Assembly (NCBI GenBank): GCA_963169105.1
Contig: OY720640.1
Coordinates: forward strand, 115,616,085-115,680,084
Length of the DNA stretch: 64,000 nt
Reading direction: 5' to 3'
Source: Ceriagrion tenellum
Taxonomy: Eukaryota > Arthropoda > Insecta > Odonata > Coenagrionidae
Below, piece by piece: positions 21,293-33,377 of this stretch. Within the stretch, counting starts at the first letter, position 1. Each line of letters begins with the position of its first letter. Below the pieces are notes generated by a model that saw only the letters and a list, made by a program, of their open reading frames with translations, did not search any database and was not told the origin of the DNA. A program made the position numbers and the translations under genes.

Positions 21293-21455
21293 GGAGGGAC
21301 GGCGCGAACGCAGTCCCTACTACCAAAAATTACGCGCCCGAGTTACCCACATTTGGGGCAATCGCAGGGGTCAGCCTGCCCGGAGTGCAATGGGCAAGCC
21401 TCGTCCTGGGGGAACCGCCTTAAGGATCACGGTAGCCCCTACGCCAGGTAAGTAT
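21293..21455 (-). ncRNA. U1 spliceosomal snRNA, copy 2
   Basis: This copy is identical to copy 1 over all 163 positions that I compared by eye, including the unusual ATCCTTAA loop I, the ATTGCACTCC loop II and the Sm site. It runs convergently with the complete U5 at 20034-20158. The shared upstream flank continues to 21782. Frames of 77 and 69 residues across it are shadows. Confidence 0.93.
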
Positions 21456-21889
21456 GAATATTTCGGAATTTCCAGAGGTCGCCATTTTCACTGCCGCCAT
21501 TCCTTGTCTCGTTTATTCGCATAAGATCCGCTGCTATTAACCTCATTTTCACGCATGTGCGCAAAGAAATTTTTTAATCAAATTTAAACAGTTTTCGGCG
21601 GGAAACGGTCACTAAGTATTGTCTTATTTCACGTCTCCAAGCTCTACACCTCACATTCTGAACGTCGAGCGGTCAGGTTACAAGGGTAAATCGAAACTGT
21701 CTCTCAGACTCGTCTCCGCGACAGCGCTTCCAACGCGTTTATTACGAGGTTACCAGTTATAATTTGATGGAATTACTTCCCTAGGATTAAAACAATAAAA
21801 AGGTGTCTAGAGTAATCTCAGCAAATGTTCAAGATATTACATTTAGGCGACGAGGAAAATTAACTAAGGGCCAAGTGCAACCTGCTGAA

Positions 21890-22035
21890 TTAAACTTGGG
21901 TGGATGGTTGATATGGAGCAGATGTTCTGTAAAGAATTCTATTACTTTCTCGGACGTTTATTAATTCGAGTGCTGTGAATGGACTGCCATTGTCTGAAAT
22001 TATAACATTAAAAACCCAAATCGGGAAAACAATAC
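21890..22035 (-). pseudogene. Gypsy integrase scrap (left arm)
   Basis: The minus strand reads IISDNGSPFTALELINV then YRTSAPYQPSTQV, matching the second catalytic Asp block and the following APYHPATNG block of Ty3/gypsy integrases. The rest of the element is missing. An adjoining 65-residue frame (22037-22234) is not clearly part of it. Its mirror is 26063-26208. Confidence 0.6.
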
Positions 22036-22378
22036 CTTATCTTCTCAATAGTTGACTTGGAATCAGTTTCCGTCTGATATGCTCGTCCCATTCTCTATGC
22101 TTCAACGAAAGAGCATCCTCAAGCATGCAACCATACCGCATTCTTACCTCGCTGACAAGCAACCTTTCCACTTTTACTCTCCACTGCTTACGCGCAACAT
22201 TCTTCCTTAGCACCCACTTACTGTCCAGATTCACTTAGGACAGTACCAAATAGTGGTATGTTCCACATTCAGCACCCCTCATCACTCGCGTGTCTCTCAC
22301 TAACTCTCTCAATCTCTCATCATACACAATAAAATCAATCATGCTGTACAATCGCCCCTTTGCCAAGTATACATATGT

Positions 22379-23270
22379 ATTCTCTTGATATGCCCAATTT
22401 TATTTCTTCTGTACGTAAACGACTTGAATACAGTAGTAAAAAATAGCAAGCTCCGTATTTTTGCCGATGATGCAGTAGTGTATAAGGAAATTAGAAATGA
22501 AGAGAACAGACAGTTTTTAGCTAAGGATTTAGATGCGATTGATGATTGGTGTGATAGATGGCAACTAGAATTAAATTTGAAGAAATGCGCGATTATGAAT
22601 TTTTGGAAAAAGAATGGCTTTCCCCGGAATAATTATTGCATCAAAGAAAACAACATATGTAACGTAGATTCAATTAAATACTTAGGCGTCACCATCGCTG
22701 AAGACATGTCATGGGGGAAACACATCAGGGAAATAACTAGTGTAGCAAACCGTAGATTAGGATTCGTAAAAAGGGTTCTAGGCAAATGCGATGAGAGAGT
22801 ACGAGAAAGAAGCTATTTTACACTTGTCAGGCCTCATTTAGAATATGCCGCTAGTATATGGGATCCGTACGAGGAAGGTATGATAAAAGAATTAGAGCGC
22901 GTGCAAAGGAGATCTGCTAGGTTTGTTAAAGGCCGTTATGATAATTTTATAATTGCTACGAGCCAAATAGAAGAACTAGGATGGGAATTACTATCAGAAC
23001 GCAGGTTAATATTTAGGTTAAACCTTGTAAGTAAATTCGAATCCGATTTGTTCACAGATGACGTTAGATATATATATTGAGAACCCCTGCGTATTATGCT
23101 AGGTTTGATCGTATTAACAAGATTAGAGAGATAGATTGTCGTACCGATAGATTTAAAATGTCATTTTTCCCTCGTACTATAAGAGAGAACAATAGGCAGC
23201 GTAGCAAAGGAATAGGTAGGTGAAATATAGTTAGAGTAGTCTGTAGTGCATGATGCATGTAATAACAACC
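22379..23270 (+). pseudogene. CR1-like LINE RT fragment, 5'-truncated (left arm)
   Basis: An open frame of 231 residues begins PILFLLYVNDLN and contains the catalytic motif FADDAVVYKE, then LNLKKCAIM, IKYLGVTIAEDMSW, YFTLVRPHLEYAASIWDP and RVQRRSARFVKG. A stop at 23080 is followed by REIDCRTDRFKMSFFPRTIREN. The upstream RT domain and endonuclease are missing, typical of incomplete target-primed reverse transcription. The long uninterrupted frame suggests a young copy. The palindrome arm ends within its 3' region. Confidence 0.85.
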
Positions 23271-24828
23271 GATTTTTGCGTATTTTTGCCGATGATGCAG
23301 TAGTTTTAATAGAGTATGCAAGGATACCAGCCTTCGCAGTACCCACACCACGCGCAGCTTTCCCTGCTAACGGTTACGGCGCTTTACCGGTCAGTTTTGG
23401 CACATTTTCACCAGTGTGCCACAAGAAAAACCATAGCATAGTAATACTCTAGGACTGCTTATTCCCAAATCTATCGTTCTAGACTGTCTTAAAAATGCCT
23501 TTTATTATTATAATGTATTCTACCGGTAAAGGTAGGTTTTGTTGAATGTCATAGAATCTCCTCCCGTTCTTTTACACATTCAGGGGTCTATCTCCCTCTC
23601 TAGTATATCCTTTTTCGCCTCAGCATAAGATCCACCCTTCTTTATTCCGTCCATGAAACCTATTCTGTTTATCTTTTTCTATTTTAAATTCGAAACCGAG
23701 TTGTTCACAGATGACGTTAGATACATACATTTACACATCTACATCTACGTCATTCCCTGCAAGCCACCCAAAGTGTGTGTGGCAGGGGGTGCTTACACAC
23801 CAGACATGCATGAATGATATGGTAGAACACCGAAATTACATTTAACCAGCGCACCACACATGCAAAGCGCCAATTAAAAATCTAATAACCAACAAACATT
23901 CTATCGTCAATCGTTCCAACATGCAAGGGATACAAAGAATACTCGTTCGTTCGTCGAATTGAATTTGAAAATATATGAGTTTTTTATGAGCAAGCAGTCG
24001 ACTGGTTCAATATCGCTATTCATATTTTACCTCCCTGTACTTCGCAACGTTGCCGCTACCCCCGCAGCATAATGGCTGCTCGCTTTGTAGAAAACCAAAG
24101 TATGTTTTTTAAACTTAAGTACTGACGTTAAAATATCGGTAACCCCTTCTGAAAAAAATATATAGTAGGCGTCGACGTATATATTTTATGTTGTGGTAAT
24201 TTTTCAACGACATATTTCGGGCCAAATTTGAGACAAAAAACGTTTTACAAGGGAAGGTCACCATTCTCCCATAAAGACAGTGTATTTCAACGTGAAAATC
24301 CATCATTTACAAATCCATATATCTTTGTTAAATGGCCGGTGACATGGTAATATTTTTGCACTATTCGATAGGAAAAATGATGAGCAATAACATATGATAA
24401 ATGAGGGGAGGTTTTCGGGCATGCCTGAAATGATGGTTCCTCCATAAGCGGAAATACAGGAGACGTCTTCTGATCCAAATCAAGTCAATCATCTTCCAAA
24501 AACATATTAACTTGTCTCCAATCCTTTTTTATTAAACGGATTGTAGTCTTGTTCCCTAAAGGAGGCTTACTCTCAAATAATTCAGTCTACGTAAACATCA
24601 TACTTACATACATACGTACCCATCACGCCGTTTGTGTCGAATACATGGTTTAAACATCTACATCTACGTGATACCCTGCGAGCCACCACGAGGGTGTGTG
24701 GCAGGGGGAGAAGATCAGCAAACATTAACCACTGACATGCAAGTAGGATATTTAAGGGAGATATGCTAGATAATAGGGTCACATGGAGCTAGATGGTTAG
24801 TATCTACATAATAAGGAAGGGATTATTG
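23271..24828. other. Central spacer of the palindrome
   Basis: A single-copy spacer of 1.56 kb. It holds a 27-bp copy of the LINE RT catalytic segment (CGTATTTTTGCCGATGATGC, 23279-23305; original at 22459-22485), a LINE C-terminal scrap ELFTDDVRYIH (23690-23735), and two same-orientation LINE 3' ends with ACATCTACATCTACGT and GTGTGTGGCAGGGGG (23737-23795 and 24652-24712). The remainder, including the centre near 24049, is unassigned. Confidence 0.7.
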
Positions 24829-25719
24829 GTTGTTATTACATGCATCATGCACTACAGACTACTCTAACTATATTTCACCTACCTATTCCTTTGCTACGCT
24901 GCCTATTGTTCTCTCTTATAGTACGAGGGAAAAATGACATTTTAAATCTATCGGTACGACAATCTATCTCTCTAATCTTGTTAATACGATCAAACCTAGC
25001 ATAATACGCAGGGGTTCTCAATATATATATCTAACGTCATCTGTGAACAAATCGGATTCGAATTTACTTACAAGGTTTAACCTAAATATTAACCTGCGTT
25101 CTGATAGTAATTCCCATCCTAGTTCTTCTATTTGGCTCGTAGCAATTATAAAATTATCATAACGGCCTTTAACAAACCTAGCAGATCTCCTTTGCACGCG
25201 CTCTAATTCTTTTATCATACCTTCCTCGTACGGATCCCATATACTAGCGGCATATTCTAAATGAGGCCTGACAAGTGTAAAATAGCTTCTTTCTCGTACT
25301 CTCTCATCGCATTTGCCTAGAACCCTTTTTACGAATCCTAATCTACGGTTTGCTACACTAGTTATTTCCCTGATGTGTTTCCCCCATGACATGTCTTCAG
25401 CGATGGTGACGCCTAAGTATTTAATTGAATCTACGTTACATATGTTGTTTTCTTTGATGCAATAATTATTCCGGGGAAAGCCATTCTTTTTCCAAAAATT
25501 CATAATCGCGCATTTCTTCAAATTTAATTCTAGTTGCCATCTATCACACCAATCATCAATCGCATCTAAATCCTTAGCTAAAAACTGTCTGTTCTCTTCA
25601 TTTCTAATTTCCTTATACACTACTGCATCATCGGCAAAAATACGGAGCTTGCTATTTTTTACTACTGTATTCAAGTCGTTTACGTACAGAAGAAATAAAA
25701 TTGGGCATATCAAGAGAAT
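24652..25719 (-). pseudogene. CR1-like LINE, 5'-truncated, with intact 3' end (right arm)
   Basis: Mirror of 22379-23270, with the same 231-residue frame (25713-25018). Unlike the left copy, it runs on past the arm boundary through its 3' UTR to the microsatellite-type end at 24652. The right-hand copy is therefore the original context and the left-hand arm end is the broken one. Confidence 0.85.
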
Positions 25720-26062
25720 ACATATGTATACTTGGCAAAGGGGCGATTGTACAGCATGATTGATTTTATTGTGTATGATGAGAGATTGAGAGAGTTAGTG
25801 AGAGACACGCGAGTGATGAGGGGTGCTGAATGTGGAACATACCACTATTTGGTACTGTCCTAAGTGAATCTGGACAGTAAGTGGGTGCTAAGGAAGAATG
25901 TTGCGCGTAAGCAGTGGAGAGTAAAAGTGGAAAGGTTGCTTGTCAGCGAGGTAAGAATGCGGTATGGTTGCATGCTTGAGGATGCTCTTTCGTTGAAGCA
26001 TAGAGAATGGGACGAGCATATCAGACGGAAACTGATTCCAAGTCAACTATTGAGAAGATAAG

Positions 26063-26208
26063 GTATTGTTTTCCCGATTTGGGTTTTTAATGTTATAATT
26101 TCAGACAATGGCAGTCCATTCACAGCACTCGAATTAATAAACGTCCGAGAAAGTAATAGAATTCTTTACAGAACATCTGCTCCATATCAACCATCCACCC
26201 AAGTTTAA
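26063..26208 (+). pseudogene. Gypsy integrase scrap (right arm)
   Basis: Mirror of 21890-22035, with the same SDNGSPF and SAPYQPST blocks on the plus strand. Confidence 0.6.
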
Positions 26209-26642
26209 TTCAGCAGGTTGCACTTGGCCCTTAGTTAATTTTCCTCGTCGCCTAAATGTAATATCTTGAACATTTGCTGAGATTACTCTAGACACCTTTT
26301 TATTGTTTTAATCCTAGGGAAGTAATTCCATCAAATTATAACTGGTAACCTCGTAATAAACGCGTTGGAAGCGCTGTCGCGGAGACGAGTCTGAGAGACA
26401 GTTTCGATTTACCCTTGTAACCTGACCGCTCGACGTTCAGAATGTGAGGTGTAGAGCTTGGAGACGTGAAATAAGACAATACTTAGTGACCGTTTCCCGC
26501 CGAAAACTGTTTAAATTTGATTAAAAAATTTCTTTGCGCACATGCGTGAAAATGAGGTTAATAGCAGCGGATCTTATGCGAATAAACGAGACAAGGAATG
26601 GCGGCAGTGAAAATGGCGACCTCTGGAAATTCCGAAATATTC

Positions 26643-26805
26643 ATACTTACCTGGCGTAGGGGCTACCGTGATCCTTAAGGCGGTTCCCCCAGGACGAGGC
26701 TTGCCCATTGCACTCCGGGCAGGCTGACCCCTGCGATTGCCCCAAATGTGGGTAACTCGGGCGCGTAATTTTTGGTAGTAGGGACTGCGTTCGCGCCGTC
26801 CCTCC
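26643..26805 (+). ncRNA. U1 spliceosomal snRNA, copy 3
   Basis: Mirror of the U1 at 21293-21455 and identical over the gene: ATACTTACCTG 5' end, variant loop I, U1A loop, Sm site and terminal hairpin. Confidence 0.93.
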
Positions 26806-27037
26806 ATATCTGGTCCAATATTGATCTAGCAGAACATGCGACAGCGTGGGGCGCACTCGAGTGTGTTACGACGTGAAGAAATATTCATATTTCCTGGACA
26901 ATTGTCACGTTGTAGGAATATACGAGTACAATATAGTAATGGAGCTCATATTCAGAAGTGGGATTATATTAAATTTAGAAACAAAAAGTTATCATAATAA
27001 TTCATGGAGTGAATATTTCTTGTTCCTTTTCTAGGAG

Positions 27038-27768
27038 ATACATATGTTGAAGTTTTTTTCTTAAAAATACACTCGTAGGTGGAATGTTTTATGCCCTTGG
27101 AAATACTGTTCCATAACCTTGTCCTAGTAACACGAAAAGGTCTTGGTAAGTGGTCGTTCTATGATGAGGGGTGGTTAAATAGTCGGGATCCATTCTAGTT
27201 TTACATTGGACTTCTCCGTGACGGGAAAAACTTGCTAAAAATACCTAGGTAGTTTTTAGTACTCCATACATGTTTGAATAGGCAATACAAAAGCACATTT
27301 TTTTCTTCCAGTTTTGACCTTGAGCCATGCAAGGTTAGTAAAATAAGGGGAAATACGATCATTTTTTAGGTTAAAGACAAATCTGCAGTTTGCATTTAGC
27401 TCTTCAGTGAGATCGTGGTACACAAGGCAAGCAAAAATCAATATGGGGAAAATAAGCGCAGACAGAAGAAGTTGCTAGCAAGCATGACGGGGTAAGAAGT
27501 TTTTCTGAATGTTGAAGTGGTGCGGGATTACATTAACCTTGTTGCATATGGATAGCACATGGCTTTGCCAAGAAAGGTTACTGACCATGGTGACCCCTAG
27601 ATTTTTAACATGGTTTGAATATGATATTTTTACATCACCGACTGTTATTTTGAGTATTACATTAACGTCTGTGTAATGATGCTGCCATAGCTTGACTTTT
27701 CTGCGATTGATCCTCGACACATCAGTTTGCTTGGGAAGTCCATTCGGGCATAATTGAAGAATGAACCC
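27038..27768 (-). pseudogene. Jockey-like LINE 3' fragment (right arm)
   Basis: Mirror of 20330-21060, with the same frames and stops. Confidence 0.75.
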
Positions 27769-27939
27769 CATATGTGCGTATATACAAAGCACAGCTTATC
27801 AAGGATTTCGTGACAGATCGAGGAGCTCAAGAACCAGACTCCATCTAATTATGCGTTGCGAACGAAAGTGACGTTCCTTCCTCGGAGTGTGACAATTTTT
27901 CTTCCATGTCGTGCAGTTATTTTTATTTACCAATTATTT

Positions 27940-28064
27940 GGCCCAGCAGAGTATCTGCTGGGCACAGTCAAAAATTAGTTACATAGCCATAAATGTTCCC
28001 CTCCACGGAAATCTTTAGTAAAAGGCGAAAGATTTATTCGCTTGAAGGGAAACAAGGCTTGCCT
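27940..28064 (-). ncRNA. U5 spliceosomal snRNA, complete copy (right arm)
   Basis: Mirror of 20034-20158, with the invariant CGCCTTTTACT loop, Sm site AATTTTTGA and 10-bp terminal hairpin all intact. Confidence 0.9.
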
Positions 28065-29337
28065 ACCTACAGAAAATATGAGGACCCGGATCGGATTGGC
28101 CCACGACAGTATAGCGAGAGCCAAGTCGAAGCAGAGGTATTATCTCTAATCATCTATTATTCTAAACCCTCTTCCTAAATTTGAAGCAGCATCTTAAGCA
28201 CTACGTCGTATTCTAAATAAAGAAAGGCCAGCTGCGTTTTACAGTGCCTGAAAGACTTCTGTTCAAGTTTAACCTCAACGGCAAACGTGCGTGACATCTA
28301 GCGGCTGAGTGTGAAAATTTTAGCGTCTCCATGTTACAAAGCGAGCGGAATTTAAACGAGTTGTCCATCGACCTGTTTCTTATCCGTGTGTCACCTTTTC
28401 GGCGCAATGTTTTCCGTGTGCCACGTATATGCATAGAAACTGCAAGTTATTGAGAGCATTCATTCCATGGCCTCCGTCATTGGAGGGGGTCACACCCTGT
28501 ACATGTGCATATCAATGGAGCACAGTGTTATGTAGCGAGTAAGTGAAATACCCTTACAAAAACTTTGGAGAAACATAATAACAACTACTACATCCCTATC
28601 GAAGAAGAGATTTGACTACCCTCTCTCCAACTGACATACCTTCACATTCGGCTCGTTTAGCAAATAAAATCTGAGGCTCATCTTCAGGAAACATGAAATT
28701 GGTTTAACCACATTGGGAACTTAGCAAAGAAATTGATTCTCACTCGCATCTGCTGAAAAATGTTCACTACTGTATCAATTAACAAAATTTATCCTGTGCC
28801 TGACTCTTTCCTTGTATAGGATTTGGTATTATCATATTGAGTGTGTCAAGCATTGCTCAAGAATCTTCAAATTGAAAACAAATGAGGAGTGAGCGAAACC
28901 TCGTGTAAGCCTTGTTCCATAGATTATGGAATCATAGCCTGTATTCTATTACACATATTATGAAATCATAACCTGCATTGCTAGAGGCAGCGACGATTTC
29001 TGTAATATATCATAACTTATTTGCTTGAAACACCACTATCACACCCGTGGCATACGCCTCGGAAGGCGTAGTCTCACTCCCCCAGATCGCAACCCATGCT
29101 ACACCTAAACTCTTATCCAAGCAAACATTTCCCTAAAACCTCCGTTTCATTCATTTCTTCAGCTCAAGCCAAGAATTTACGGCTGCATCCTCTAGTAATT
29201 TATACCCAGTGTTTCAATTTTCCTCAATTGGTAACTTAATGCGTTCACACATTTGCACCTATTTTCGTTTACTTATACCTCTTTGGAGCAAGCAAGATAT
29301 AAGTAATAAAGGTCCCTTTCGAAGATAATCACTATTT

Positions 29338-29508
29338 GAGATGGACTAGGTACGACTAGTGCTGGGAACGGAGGGCGACCTCCGGTGATTGAATCGGTAG
29401 TAGCGATTACAGCACTCCTCCGGTTTTCTCCGGTACTACCGCGGTTGTTAGCGGAGGTTACGGAGGAAACGGAGGTTTCGGAGGACGCGGGGGCTTTGAG
29501 TGGTTGTA
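29338..29508 (+). pseudogene. Gly-rich peptide scrap (right arm)
   Basis: Mirror of 18590-18760; the GGYGGNGGFGGRGGF run is on the plus strand and ends at a stop after EWL. Confidence 0.35.
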
Positions 29509-32384
29509 GGTTTTGAATGACCTCTGAACTGTCTGTAATGTGATTTTTTCGAATAATGTCGTATAATTGCAATGTTTATAAATCAAAGATGCTTATTTAA
29601 TCTGTGATTATTAATCTGCTCAACCAAATATAACTTAAATCTCTTCAGGCTCATTGGACGTTTGACTCAAGCAAACAATTAATTCTGTATTTAGCATGAG
29701 GCTAATAATACTAATAATGTTTACTGAAGTACATACTTTCGGAAATCATTATTTTTACGTTTAATGACATGCACAATAGAAGAACACATCATAATTATCG
29801 AATACCATCTGATATTTCTTATCAACATGCAAGTGATACCGATCGCAAAAGATTCTAGTAGATATAATGGGATAGTATCAGTGGTGATGGTCAATTTTCC
29901 GAAGAAGCGGATATTTCCACTCTGTTCTTTGCTACAATAATAATTTGTCAATAAAAGTTATTTTTTAAGTACTTCGGCAGTATTTTCGTCATGTTTTTTA
30001 ACTATGAATATTATCATTGCTTCATATAATGCTGATGATGCACAAATACTCCGAAAAAGCATAATTTACTGTTAATTTTTCAATATACTTGGTAAATATT
30101 TAACTCGTTTTAAAATTATAACGTCCCAAAACGTTCTGGCTTCGTCATTCAATTCCAATTCTCTTGTAACTGTCTTAACCAGGGAGAACACATTTATTGA
30201 AAGAATAATGCCTCATCACTTGCATAGTTTATTGAACACCTTTGCTCATCTGATAATAGCTGCCTAGACTAAACCAATGGCAATTTTACATCACACGGTG
30301 GAAGTCGTTATGTTATACCTTACAACTGGTAATTGGGTGCTTGCAATTGATTAAAAGAAAATTATTCTCCACGGAAATTTTTCATCATCTAATCTCATTG
30401 AAACATGAAATCCTATTTGGGCTCTAATCTAGACCTAAATGTTGGGGTTTTAGTTTTTTTTCTGACTCGTCGGACATTTGAGAACTTCCATGAAAATTTT
30501 ATTCCTGTAGCTTGAGAAGAAATGCTAAAATACCATCCTCCGAAACATTGCGTGACGTGGCGTTTCGGAGGTACCGATTGCTTTCCAGTAAACAGCTCCG
30601 CTCCTAAGGCTCATTTCCCCAGCACTAGGTATGACGTCTGACGCACACAATTACGAATCAATAATTCGTAAGAGACCACATTACCATTATTATAACCTTC
30701 CAACCACTCAGAATGTGACATTGCCATCGACACCCGTGAGGGTGCTGAACGATCATCGATGACTTGAAGTCTCGTACAAGACGAGTCAAGCAAGCCGTTC
30801 TCACGCTCAAGCAAAGTCACTATTTGTCGTCCTCGTGGTGGAAGCGACACTCAAGTTGTGACAAGAGGGCCCAGATACATACCTACAGAAATGATCCTGT
30901 GAAGTATGATCTTAAATTATCTGCGGATGGGTGGAGGTAATGGGTGTCACCAAGCACTAAACCGTACTGTGCACACTAATAACTAAAGTTTTGCCTTTAT
31001 GTTATATATTCCGAAAACGTTTTCTTGGTGTCTTTATTTTTATTTCGAAGTTTATTCGCCCAATAATGGTTTTCAGTAATGTGGCATTAATTGTCCTCTT
31101 TCGTCGGTATTCTCCGATTTCCTCTCGGAGGCTAAGCAACTGAGGCGCCAAGTTTGAATGCCCGCCAGCTGCGACGGCGACGGATACCATGGTGATATTG
31201 CGCTTCACGCTTCGTGGTAACGGCAAAACGAGTATGATGTATTGCGTTAGTCATTGTATCAGTACCTACTATCATGTCACAACTTGCATGTGTGTTATAG
31301 TACGCCCGTCTTCGCTTATGCCTTGTTTCCATTACGCTAGTTAGCGCCGACTCGAGTTAAATTTGATAACGGAAACGACGGTTAGCGCCAACTGTGGTTG
31401 GAATTCTGACCACGGTTGGCTGACCCTAGTTACAAGGTAATTCGGGTTAGAAATCCTAATGGGAACACGAGATTTGTAGTAACCAGCAAGTGACGAACGT
31501 ATTTCACACTTCGAAAAAATGTCTTTCACGAAGAGACGTTGCTGAGTACGCAGATATATTCCATATTTCAAGTAATACAGCAATTCGTAGTGATCGAATT
31601 AAATTTCTAGAGGTTTTATTATCATATACATCGGTTCCAAAACGGATTAATACTCCATTTACACAGCAGTGAAGAGATGACCCCTGTAGAAATGCAATTG
31701 TTCATGAAGTTTTTCTATTCACCCTCGAATAACTTTTATGTATATGTTTTTCAGTTAGTTAACTTCCTTAGGCTTACAACATTCCACGTAGTCATCCTCG
31801 ACATATTTTCTGTTCGAGTTTAACAACAAGAGTTTCTTTGACACACTACTTTTTTGTTTAGTGTCATGAATAGTGAAATCTTTTCTTCGTTTGGCAAGAA
31901 GTATAGGATATTAATTCGAAAGAATTTTACCCTACAAAGTATATTAATGATTACCATGGAGAAGTAAGTTATATGCAGAGTCTCTCATGAACTCAAAACA
32001 GTGATGGCAAAACCATACAGCTACTGTAGTATATGCGAATTTACATTTTTGCCTTGCGCGGGCAGTGGCAGTAAAATTTAAAATGGGAGATTGTAGTTTA
32101 TAAGAGTCCTCTCGTTTTTGCGCTGTTATGATAGGGCACCTTTCCTACTTGGATTGCTACTGGAGGAAGATATTTCTTTGAGAACCAATAATTGTATTAA
32201 GTGTAATGCAGTATCACGTGGTTCTTACGTATACCATACAATCAGGTAAATTTCACATTTATAAATATTTATTCTCGTAAAATTAAGTTCTTCCAATAGT
32301 AATGAAGGAATAAGAAAAGAGACCCCATTACTACGGTACAATGAAAAGAGAAAATGACAAGGGTCCTACAATTGGTCTAATGTC

Positions 32385-32460
32385 TGCAAGCCTCGTTTTC
32401 GCTCAAGCGAGTATATCTTCCGCCTTTTACAGAAGATATCTGTGGAGGGGAACATTTATG
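32385..32460 (+). ncRNA. U5 snRNA variant, 3'-truncated (right arm)
   Basis: Mirror of 15638-15713. The stem-loop with CGCCTTTTAC is kept; the Sm site and 3' hairpin are absent. Confidence 0.75.
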
Positions 32461-32640
32461 TAGCTGGAGTATCATAAACGTACTGGTTTAAGTTGAAGTA
32501 TTGGCACGTACTGCAATGATACCAGCATGGACTTGCCCATGCAAGCTATGATATTTCGAGGTTCAGTGCCAGATTTGGCAAGCTATGACAGCATCATTGT
32601 GTTCACTTCAACTATCACATCTTGATATTGGACCTGTTAT

Positions 32641-32803
32641 GGAGGGACGGCGCGAACGCAGTCCCTACTACCAAAAATTACGCGCCCGAGTTACCCACAT
32701 TTGGGGCAATCGCAGGGGTCAGCCTGCCCGGAGTGCAATGGGCAAGCCTCGTCCTGGGGGAACCGCCTTAAGGATCACGGTAGCCCCTACGCCAGGTAAG
32801 TAT
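32641..32803 (-). ncRNA. U1 spliceosomal snRNA, copy 4
   Basis: Mirror of the U1 at 15295-15457, identical over the gene. Confidence 0.93.
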
Positions 32804-33377
32804 GAATATTTCGGAATTTCCAGAGGTCGCCATTTTCACTGCCGCCATTCCTTGTCTCGTTTATTCGCATAAGATCCGCTGCTATTAACCTCATTTTCAC
32901 GCATGTGCGCAAAGAAATTTTTTAATCAAATTTAAACAGTTTTCGGCGGGAAACGGTCACTAAGTATTGTCTTATTTCACGTCTCCAAGCTCTACACCTC
33001 ACATTCTGAACGTCGAGCGGTCAGGTTACAAGGGTAAATCGAAACCGTCTCTCAAGACTCGTCTCCGCGACAGCGCTTCCAACGCGTTTATTACGAGGTT
33101 ACCTGTTATAATTTGATGGAATTACTTTCCAAAGATTAAAACGGTTTATTCTAGTAAATAACATGAGATTGCGGGTTCGACACATTGATTCTGGCTCCAT
33201 ACTTGGTCCATCTTAACCCGGCGTTAGTCACGCCTAGAAAGTAAGGCTCTAGCCACACCATTGGTCGCGCTATGGTCCATTCCCCATAATGAGGGAGCCA
33301 ATCTTGTGGTAGAAATTTCACTAAAATAAAATCCATTTATAATATTGCTTTATTTTCTATTCACTGATATAACTGAT

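Larger units (their letters stand above)
9233..23270 (+). repeat. Left arm of giant inverted repeat (14.0 kb)
   Basis: The arm mirrors 24829-38864 around position 24049. Reading frames and RNA genes inside it reappear reversed at coordinates that sum to 48098 from about 10.56 to 23.08 kb, so there is no net indel over that length. Outside 10568 the match continues to GATATCCT at 9233-9240 with scattered substitutions and small indels. The inner end lies in a LINE 3' region (ATGTAATAACAACC at about 23270). It could be a genuine palindromic duplication kept homogeneous by gene conversion, or an assembly artefact. The 1.56 kb spacer and the diverged outer part argue against a simple mirrored-read artefact. 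Confidence 0.95.

Noticed and set aside
22037..22234. 65-residue frame NLDSKWVLRKNVARKQW as a gypsy integrase piece
   Set aside because: It lies on the wrong side of the SDNG block and matches no block convincingly.
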